Below are positions 1 through 6,489 of a stretch of DNA of 43,216 nt, piece after piece. This DNA is from Bacteroidales bacterium UBA5536. GTDB taxonomy: Bacteria > Bacteroidota > Bacteroidia > Bacteroidales > F082. The notes beneath the pieces were generated by a model. That model was given only the letters and a program-made list of their open reading frames with translations, was not told the DNA's origin and did no database searches. Made by a program: the position numbers and the translations under genes. Every line of letters starts with the position of its first letter. Position 1 is the stretch's first letter. Location: positions 1 through 43,216 of the forward strand of contig DINQ01000007.1 of the NCBI GenBank assembly GCA_002426795.1, given 5' to 3'.

Positions 1-240
1 CTTATATTTGTAGTGAACACACGCCAAGCAGGCATACAAGCCAATAAAATATTTTTGATAAGATGCAAAGAGCAGTTAATCAGCGAATTATTTAATAACC
101 GTGTAGATTTGTTTGGGTAATTCTTCAAGGTCTAGATCAAATCCTTTTATCAGAAATGGCTTAGCGTAACGATTACACGAAAAAGCAGCCAAGAAATATA
201 GTTGATATCTTGTGCGAAAAGAACTTAAAGAAAAACTAAA

Positions 241-295
241 ATGAACGGAAGGAGTTTTAAATGGAAATTATACGGACACGGATCACAGATCCGCG
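241..295 (+). repeat. REP-like 55-bp repeat, copy A
   Basis: This matches 2132-2186 with about four mismatches. It carries a perfect 6-bp stem (CGGATC-ACA-GATCCG, 279-293) near its right end, the hallmark of a bacterial REP-type palindrome. Both copies are in the same orientation and bracket the T9SS propeller gene. Confidence 0.7.
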
Positions 296-441
296 CTAGC
301 CTTGGGGAAATAGTCAAATTCCGGTTTGATACTGAACGTGGACAGCAATTGTGGGACGTAAGAAAAGTAAAAAGTGGAATATACCTTTATACCCTGAAAG
401 CAGGAATCAATATTAAAAGCGGCAAACTTATTATTAAATAA
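241..441 (+). pseudogene. Remnant of a T9SS-tail (sorting domain) gene
   Basis: The last 25 or so residues (SGIYLYTL...GKLIIK) match the end of a type IX secretion type A sorting domain: the GIY/Y-F strand followed by a gK(l/f)(i/v)(i/v)(k/r) finish. A complete tail needs about 70-80 residues starting with a YPNP-like motif, and the upstream part here shows none of that. The first 18 codons come instead from a 55-bp repeat that recurs at 2132-2186, so the ATG belongs to the repeat and not to the gene. I read this as the 3' end of a decayed secreted-protein gene that was invaded or rearranged by the repeat. Positions 1-240 upstream show no convincing gene. A short expressed peptide cannot be excluded but is unlikely. 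Confidence 0.55.
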
Positions 442-450
442 TATTATCAC

Positions 451-482
451 AAGGGATTTATGCAGTAATGCATAAATCCCTT
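451..482. terminator. Perfect 14-bp hairpin
   Basis: AAGGGATTTATGCA, loop GTAA, then the exact reverse complement. It sits 10 bp after the end of the remnant ORF and 15 bp before the next gene. There is no T-run, so it is either a Bacteroidota-style hairpin terminator or a structured leader for the next gene. Confidence 0.55.
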
Positions 483-497
483 GCTAAATGAACTGAA

Positions 498-2120
498 ATG
501 AGAATAACAATTTTAATAGTCGCGTTTTTGAGCACCGCTTGTGCGTTTTCACAAATACCGGTAATAAAATGGCAACATTGTTATGGTACTCAAAATACAT
601 GGAATACAGGTAGAGGAATAGTTGAAACTGAAATCGGATACTTAATTGCAACAGGTATAAATGACGATGTAGGAGCCCCAAATTATCATGCTGGTGGAGA
701 TATTTGGTTGATAGAAACAGACACACTTGGTAATAAAATCTGGGAAAGCTGTTATGGTGGCTCAGAATCTGATGGTGCCTATAAACTGATTAGCAGAAAT
801 GATCAATATTATATTCTTGCCGCAACGCAGTCAACAGATGGTGATGTACAGTCAAATAACAATGGTGGTTTAGATTATTGGGTCATAAAACTAGATTCCG
901 AAAAAGAAATCATCTGGGAAAAGTGTTATGGTTCTCCTGGCAATGAAGCCCCAAGAGATATGATTGTAACCCCGGATGGCGGAGTGGTGGTTATGGGCAG
1001 AATATTTAATTCAGGAGGGGATGTTTCTGTGCTTTATGGCTCTAACGATGTATGGATGTTCAAAACTGACAGCCTTGGTAATTTGGAGTGGGAAAAAACC
1101 CTGGGCAACCAATGGAATGACAACGGTGTTTCAATCATGCTAAACAGCGAAGGGAATATAATTTTGATAGGCGCTGTGGCACATTATGGAGGGATGGTCG
1201 AATGCAATACGGATGATTATTATGGTGATGTTTGGCTTGTTGAACTGGATCTTCAGGGAAATATTGTTTGGCAGCACTGTTATGGGGGGAGTCACTATGA
1301 TCTTGGGTATTCTGTGATTGAAGTAGATGCCGGTTATATTTTTGCAGCTTCTTCAAATTCTAACGATGGAGATGTTTCGGGTCATCATGGGCCTGCTGGC
1401 ATTGCTCCAAATGGTTGGGATGATATATGGGTTGTTAAAATTGACTTGCAGGGTGAAATTATCTGGCAAAAAAGTATTGGTGGCTATGATAGTGAATTAC
1501 CTAAATACATTTCACAAACAGAAGATGGTGGAATTATCGTAATTGGGGTAACATTCTCCAATGATGGCGATGTAAGTGGTAACCATTCCGATCCCGACTT
1601 GATGAATGATTCTGATATTTGGGTAGTAAAATTGAGCCCTGGCGGAGAGATAGAGTGGCAGCAATGCTACGGGGGCTTGGGCACCGAATACCTGGAAAGT
1701 CCACAAACCATTCTTAAAAAAAGTGACTATAATTATGTGATCGCTTCATCTACTGATTATGGTCCTTCGTTTGATATCGAATGTACGCCAACCGGCGGTA
1801 ATTATATAGACGAAGATGCCTGGATATTTGAGATAGGCCTGGATGATACTACCGGCTTGAATGAAAGCCTGACCGGATCAGGTAATTTAGAAGTTTACCC
1901 TAATCCGGCTGCAGATTATGTAATTTTCGAAATGCCGACAAAAGCAAACGCAACTGCAACACCCATCAACATCTTTGATATTTACGGCCGGAAAGTTGCC
2001 AGCCTGCCAATGGTGTCAGGCAAAGCTGTGTTGGATGTAAGGTCTTTCAGCAGCGGAATTTACTTTTACCGGCTTAGCCATGAAGGCCGGCACCAGGCAG
2101 GGAAATTTGTTGTGCGATAA
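498..2120 (+). CDS. Secreted seven-repeat (beta-propeller-like) protein with T9SS type A sorting domain
   Basis: The 540-residue protein starts with a signal peptide (MRITILIVAFLSTACAFSQ). It then has seven repeats of about 55-70 residues, each ending in DxW(l/v)(v/i)(k/e)xDxxGxxxW followed by a C-Y-G-G or related turn (WQHCYGT, WESCYGG, WEKCYGS, WEKTLGN, WQHCYGG, WQKSIGG, WQQCYGG). Seven W-containing repeats suggest a seven-bladed beta-propeller, as in many Bacteroidota PQQ-like or kelch-like secreted proteins. Residues from about 465 onward (LEVYPNPAADYVIFEMP, IFDIYGRKV, SGIYFYRL, GKFVVR) form a complete T9SS tail, so the product should be exported and anchored at the cell surface or released. 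No catalytic motif is visible, so the ligand or role is unknown. A REP-like repeat begins 11 bp after the stop. Confidence 0.85.
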   Translation: MRITILIVAFLSTACAFSQIPVIKWQHCYGTQNTWNTGRGIVETEIGYLIATGINDDVGAPNYHAGGDIWLIETDTLGNKIWESCYGGSESDGAYKLISRNDQYYILAATQSTDGDVQSNNNGGLDYWVIKLDSEKEIIWEKCYGSPGNEAPRDMIVTPDGGVVVMGRIFNSGGDVSVLYGSNDVWMFKTDSLGNLEWEKTLGNQWNDNGVSIMLNSEGNIILIGAVAHYGGMVECNTDDYYGDVWLVELDLQGNIVWQHCYGGSHYDLGYSVIEVDAGYIFAASSNSNDGDVSGHHGPAGIAPNGWDDIWVVKIDLQGEIIWQKSIGGYDSELPKYISQTEDGGIIVIGVTFSNDGDVSGNHSDPDLMNDSDIWVVKLSPGGEIEWQQCYGGLGTEYLESPQTILKKSDYNYVIASSTDYGPSFDIECTPTGGNYIDEDAWIFEIGLDDTTGLNESLTGSGNLEVYPNPAADYVIFEMPTKANATATPINIFDIYGRKVASLPMVSGKAVLDVRSFSSGIYFYRLSHEGRHQAGKFVVR

Positions 2121-2131
2121 GAAAAATGAAA

Positions 2132-2186
2132 ATGAACGAAAGGAGTTTTAAATGGAAATTATACGGACACGGATCGCAGATACGCG
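2132..2186 (+). repeat. REP-like 55-bp repeat, copy B
   Basis: Second copy of the element at 241-295, with an imperfect version of the palindrome (CGGATC-GCA-GATACG). It lies in the short convergent gap between the T9SS gene and the sucrose phosphorylase gene and may act as their shared 3' hairpin. Confidence 0.7.
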
Positions 2187-2227
2187 CCAGGAAGTCCTTG
2201 CCGAATGCATAACCTGAGAAAATAAAT

Positions 2228-4003
2228 CTACTCACGAATGTTGTTATAGGATTTCTTGATTGTGACCCCTTTTTCTGTGTACGCAATCGTGAAAAATTGT
2301 GTTTGAAGATCGGCTCTCAGCTCAGCCCATTCAAATTGATTTGACCAGTGAATAATGACTTCGTTTTCCTTGGAATCAGCAATAAGAACATTGCCTGAAA
2401 AAGCTTTTGAGGTATTCCTCAGTTGTAAAATTTCCAATTGTTTCAAAACAATATTTCGCTTAAGCCCGGCTTCAACTTTGTCCAGGCTCAATGAGGTACG
2501 GTTAATTTCTTTATGACCACCACTCCCAGCAGCATCAGCAGCAGCATAATCATTTTTTCCTGCAAAAAGATCGAGATACCAAACTTGTGGAACGCCAGGC
2601 ATAAAAACCTGAATTGCCCTGGCCAGCAGCAACTTTCGTTCGTCTTCGCCCAATGCACTGAAATATGTTGCATTTACCTGGTAATACGACAGTTTGACAC
2701 CTGAGGGACCATAAAGACTTTTCACTCTTCCACCACGCCTGATGACAATACTCATGACATCTTCAATTTCTTCATCGCTGAGCAAGCCTTCATGGTAAGT
2801 GCCGTCTAACTGCTTTCCTTTTAAATCAAGAACCGGTATACCATCATGACACCCCAGCATATTGATTGTTTGATAAGATTTGCTGATGATTTGATTGGCC
2901 CATTTCAGCAGCGCCTTATTGGTTCCTTTTTCGATGGCATGAATCAACAACCCCGGCAGGAAGAAATCGTAAATCCTATATCCTTTTGCAGCTACTTCAT
3001 CATGCAGTCCCGAACCAAACTCCGAGTGAATCTCAGGCAATAAACTGAGGTTGTTCCGGGCAGCGATCTGCTTCATTCTTTCCAGATATTCCCACGTTCC
3101 AGGTACGTTGAAGAAATTTGACTGACCAATTTCTTTGTGCAGATAGGCAAAGGCATCCAACCTGACAATTTTGCAACCATAGGCTTTGAGTTTGGCAAGT
3201 GTTTCCTCGTAAAAATCCCATACCAGACATGATTTAGCGTTGAGATCCATCTGGCCCAGGTACTTTCTTTTCTGCATCAGCATAGACAAAACAGCTTCTT
3301 TATACTTGTTGAGTGTGCCAAAATCAAGTTTTTCAACACCCTGTTTCGCATCAAGGTTTTCGTTGATTTTTTCAAGAATCGTCTTTGCCTCCTCAAAGCC
3401 AACACCTTCAATTTCTTGAAGCTCCTCAAGACTGATTCGCCCGAAGCTCACATCCTGGTAAAAGGTATTCCAAAAAGGCTGCATCGAGCCATCCGCAAAA
3501 TAAACCTTTAGTACTGGCAAGCCGGGTTTGCGCATGAAAAGTTTTTTGAGCAAGTCATCCTCAGGCACGATGACACCCTCCTCATCCGGCTTTCCGTGAC
3601 CTTCCCAAAAATTGTTCCATTGGATAAAAAAATCGTGAAAAACCGACTGCTTGCCATTTTTGAGCAAATCCTGAAACTGTGGCGACGCAACTGAAAGGTG
3701 ATTCAACACGATATCAAGCTTTAAATCGATGTGGAGTTTATTCAGTGCTTTTAAATCATCCTTCGACACCAATTCCTGGTTCAGGTTATAATCAATGATC
3801 GAAAACCCCCGATCTAAATCACTGTTGAAAAAAGTCGGCAACAGGTAAAAACCCGAAAAAACATTCTTCAACTCCGGTCTGCTCAGCAGGCTGATGGCAT
3901 CGCTGAGTTTTTTTCCAATGCTGTCAGGATAGGCATTGAATATCACACCCTGTTGCTTGGGATTTTCTTTCCCCTGAAGATTCACATTTCGTTCTGTCGA
4001 CAT
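2228..4003 (-). CDS. GH13_18 sucrose phosphorylase (sucrose + Pi to glucose-1-P + fructose)
   Basis: The 591-residue protein carries all four GH13 regions: DIVLNH (97-102), RLDA with nucleophile D283, acid/base E324 in PEIHSEF, and HD at 386-387 in LGCHDGIPVLD. The GVPQVWYLDLFAGKND stretch (470-485) and the QMDLNAKS segment before region II are typical of sucrose phosphorylase (subfamily 18) and not of amylases. There is no signal peptide, so it acts in the cytoplasm. Usual length is about 490-510; the extra length is mostly an insert at about 187-250 that contains a helix-hairpin-helix-like stretch (LQEIEGVGFEEAKTILEKI). It is the last gene of the sugar locus, 29 bp after the fructokinase, which fits the use of the released fructose. 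Related GH13_18 enzymes act on glucosylglycerate or sucrose-6-phosphate, so the exact substrate is inferred from context. Confidence 0.85.
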   Translation of the reverse strand: MSTERNVNLQGKENPKQQGVIFNAYPDSIGKKLSDAISLLSRPELKNVFSGFYLLPTFFNSDLDRGFSIIDYNLNQELVSKDDLKALNKLHIDLKLDIVLNHLSVASPQFQDLLKNGKQSVFHDFFIQWNNFWEGHGKPDEEGVIVPEDDLLKKLFMRKPGLPVLKVYFADGSMQPFWNTFYQDVSFGRISLEELQEIEGVGFEEAKTILEKINENLDAKQGVEKLDFGTLNKYKEAVLSMLMQKRKYLGQMDLNAKSCLVWDFYEETLAKLKAYGCKIVRLDAFAYLHKEIGQSNFFNVPGTWEYLERMKQIAARNNLSLLPEIHSEFGSGLHDEVAAKGYRIYDFFLPGLLIHAIEKGTNKALLKWANQIISKSYQTINMLGCHDGIPVLDLKGKQLDGTYHEGLLSDEEIEDVMSIVIRRGGRVKSLYGPSGVKLSYYQVNATYFSALGEDERKLLLARAIQVFMPGVPQVWYLDLFAGKNDYAAADAAGSGGHKEINRTSLSLDKVEAGLKRNIVLKQLEILQLRNTSKAFSGNVLIADSKENEVIIHWSNQFEWAELRADLQTQFFTIAYTEKGVTIKKSYNNIRE

Positions 4004-4032
4004 GATTGAGGCGGTTTTGGTGCAGCTAGAAG

Positions 4033-4971
4033 CTATAGAAGTTCAGAAAAGATATTGATGTTGTCGGGCAGCCTGCCCACATTCTGCAGTTTTAAAGCTG
4101 CCAGTTTGAGTGCCACTTTCAGGCAATCTTCAACAGGCTTTTCCTTGATATAAGCAAAGAGAAAGCCCGACCAAAAAGCATCTCCGGCGCCTGTGGTGTC
4201 GATCACTTTATCGAGTTTAATCGCAGGCATTTCGATGATTTCTCTGTCTTTCTGCGACAGTTTTACACCATCTCTCCCCAAGGTCAGGCAAACAGTTGTG
4301 GCTCCGGCCTGGTGAAAGAAGTCGAATATTTTTTCGTGTGGCAGAGTTTCCCGAAAGAGTCGGAGCATATCATCGTCGCTGATTTTTACCAGCGGATTCA
4401 GCTTGCAATAAGCCTGAACGATCTGAATGGCCTCTTCCCTGTTTGGCCATATTTTTTCAGCGTAGTTGACGTCGATACTTAACTGGCACCCCAACAGATG
4501 AGCTTCCTCCGCTTTTTTTAGTATCGTTGTTTGGGCAGGTTTTTTACTCAAGGCAAAACAGGTGGTATGAAATATCTTGCTTCTCGAGAGTGTTTCAGTG
4601 CACAGCTGGTCTTCGCTGATAAAATAATCGGCTTCGCGAAAAGGCAGGAAATCAGGTGTAGCCTCCGACCTTGACACAAAAATGACACTGGTAGGTTGGT
4701 GATCGATTGATCTGATGTAATCGGTGCCAACACCAATTTCTTCAAACCTCTTGAGAATATACTCTCCAAGCCCATCGTTACCTACTGTAGCAACCATCTT
4801 GGCTTTCAGGCCAAGCCTGGCCGCGTTCATGGCCACATTGGTTGGAGACCCTCCCAAATACCTGTGATAGTCTCTGGTATTGTTTATCAACACACCTGAT
4901 TGATGTCCGATGAAATCAATCAGTGTTTCTCCAATGCATATAATGTCGATATCTTTATTATTCTTTTTCAA
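4033..4971 (-). CDS. PfkB-family sugar kinase, probable fructokinase
   Basis: The 312-residue ribokinase-fold protein has the first PfkB signature at GGSPTNVAMNAARLG (40-54) and the second at DTTGAGDAFWSGFL (258-271), with catalytic base D264 and the anion hole in GAGD. The N-terminus (ICIGETLIDFIG) and overall length fit fructokinases. It lies between the MFS symporter (53 bp upstream) and the sucrose phosphorylase (29 bp downstream) on the same strand. The expected reaction is therefore ATP-dependent phosphorylation of fructose released by phosphorolysis, giving fructose-6-phosphate for glycolysis. PfkB kinases change substrate easily, so fructose is an inference from the neighbours. Confidence 0.85.
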   Translation of the reverse strand: MKKNNKDIDIICIGETLIDFIGHQSGVLINNTRDYHRYLGGSPTNVAMNAARLGLKAKMVATVGNDGLGEYILKRFEEIGVGTDYIRSIDHQPTSVIFVSRSEATPDFLPFREADYFISEDQLCTETLSRSKIFHTTCFALSKKPAQTTILKKAEEAHLLGCQLSIDVNYAEKIWPNREEAIQIVQAYCKLNPLVKISDDDMLRLFRETLPHEKIFDFFHQAGATTVCLTLGRDGVKLSQKDREIIEMPAIKLDKVIDTTGAGDAFWSGFLFAYIKEKPVEDCLKVALKLAALKLQNVGRLPDNINIFSELL

Positions 4972-5024
4972 AACCTGGTGAATTTAAGGTCAATTACTAT
5001 TAAATGAATGATTAAAGAAAGATG

Positions 5025-6368
5025 TCAGCCATTGTCGTTGCGCGCACCCGAAGTATCATCGTCTTGATAGGGTGGTTGTTTCAGACGCATAGCCAGCAGA
5101 GCAGCGATGATAAAAAACACGCCTCCAAATAGGATGGCATTCACGGCGCTGTTCTTCAAAAGGTGTTTGACAACAGGCCCAAAAGTCAAAGTTTGAATGC
5201 CCATCGGAATGACGATCATCATGTTTAAAATCCCCATGTATACGCCGCGTCGTTCCTGAGCCACGATCTTCGAGACCATTGAATACGGAATGCCCATCAT
5301 GGAGGCCCAGCCAATACCAAACAAAATCATGGGCAGGATCACCAATAAGGGGTCCTGAATGAAAGGGATGCTGATCATGGCCAAACCTGTTAAAAACAAA
5401 CTGAAGATGTACACTTTCTTACCGCCAAATTTCACCGCAAGCGGAACAAGAATCAGGGCAAAAACTATGGTCGACAGGTTGTAAGTGGTGTTCATCTTGG
5501 CGGCCTGGCTCAAAGCATCGGCACTGCTCAACCCCATCGTTTCGATAAACATCGGGGCAATAAACTGCCAATAAACAAACAGGGCATACCATTGAAACAG
5601 ATAAACGGCAGAAAGTTTCCACATAAAAACGGGCATGTCTTTAATGGCCTCAACAATCTCCATGAATGGCGTTCGGATTCTCGCAAAAATGGGTAAAGCA
5701 TTGTGTTGATTGATGTCGTCCAGTTCTTTTGCAGAAGGTGGTATTTCAGGAGTTTTCAGCACCGACCAAAGGATCGTGGAAATGGACAAAACAGCGCCGA
5801 TAAAAAAGGAGTAATACAGCCATTTTGGGATGGCATCAGTTGAGGCTATAGCAGTCTCGTTTCCGCCAAACCAATCCTGAAAGAGAAAAATTGAGGCATT
5901 GGCCAAAACAATGCCGGCACCGACAAACAGACTCTGCATCTGGTATCCAAAACTCAACTGCTTTGTAGGCAACTTATCCCCAACAAAGGCACGGTAAGGC
6001 TCCATAGCCATATTATTGCCAACATCGAGAATCCACAGCAAGCCCACAGCAAACCACAAGGCCGGACTAAACGGGAAAGCAAAAAGACACAGGCTGCCAA
6101 TGAGGGCTCCAAGCAGGAAGAAGGGTTTTCGTCTCCCCCATCGTGGCGACCAAGTTTTATCTGAAACAGCGCCGATAATGGGTTGAATAATTAGCCCGGT
6201 AACAGGCCCCGCAAGGTTCAACAAAGGCAACTGCTCATGGTGGGCACCCAAAAAAGTAAAAATCGGATTGACGGCAGTTTGCTGCAAGCCAAAACTGAAT
6301 TGAATACCAAGGAATCCGACATTCATATTGAATATCTGCCAAAAGCTTAAGTGGGGTTTATTTTGCAT
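5025..6368 (-). CDS. MFS sugar:cation symporter of the GPH/SLC45 (sucrose transporter) type
   Basis: The 447-residue protein has about 12 hydrophobic segments. The loop after TM2-TM3 contains SDKTWSPRWGRRKPF, closely like the (R/K)xGRR(R/K)PF signature of plant sucrose transporters and bacterial SLC45-like permeases. It would carry a disaccharide, most likely sucrose, across the inner membrane by proton symport. It is followed at 53 bp by the kinase gene. Upstream, a hairpin with a T-run separates it from the TonB receptor, and that T-run contains a TATTTTTG box (6418-6425, minus strand) that could serve as a weak -7 element for this gene. The charged tail (PPYQDDDTSGARNDNG) is unremarkable. 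Confidence 0.85.
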   Translation of the reverse strand: MQNKPHLSFWQIFNMNVGFLGIQFSFGLQQTAVNPIFTFLGAHHEQLPLLNLAGPVTGLIIQPIIGAVSDKTWSPRWGRRKPFFLLGALIGSLCLFAFPFSPALWFAVGLLWILDVGNNMAMEPYRAFVGDKLPTKQLSFGYQMQSLFVGAGIVLANASIFLFQDWFGGNETAIASTDAIPKWLYYSFFIGAVLSISTILWSVLKTPEIPPSAKELDDINQHNALPIFARIRTPFMEIVEAIKDMPVFMWKLSAVYLFQWYALFVYWQFIAPMFIETMGLSSADALSQAAKMNTTYNLSTIVFALILVPLAVKFGGKKVYIFSLFLTGLAMISIPFIQDPLLVILPMILFGIGWASMMGIPYSMVSKIVAQERRGVYMGILNMMIVIPMGIQTLTFGPVVKHLLKNSAVNAILFGGVFFIIAALLAMRLKQPPYQDDDTSGARNDNG

Positions 6369-6433
6369 AGGTGTTTTTGCTGCTTATTGCCGAAACTTGT
6401 CAATCTTTCTGCACGTTCAAAAATAAAAAAAAC

Positions 6434-6465
6434 GGGGAGGCAAAGCAAAAAGGCAAGGCCTCCCC
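6434..6465 (-). terminator. Rho-independent terminator between TonB receptor and MFS gene
   Basis: Read on the minus strand, an 8-bp G/C-rich stem (GGGGAGGC / GCCTCCCC) with a 16-nt loop is followed directly by G and then eight T residues (forward strand AAAAAAAAC at 6425-6433). It lies 25 bp after the receptor stop codon and would let only part of the transcript reach the symporter, kinase and phosphorylase genes. Confidence 0.8.
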
Positions 6466-6489
6466 TATTGATGAGAAAACTACAAAGAT

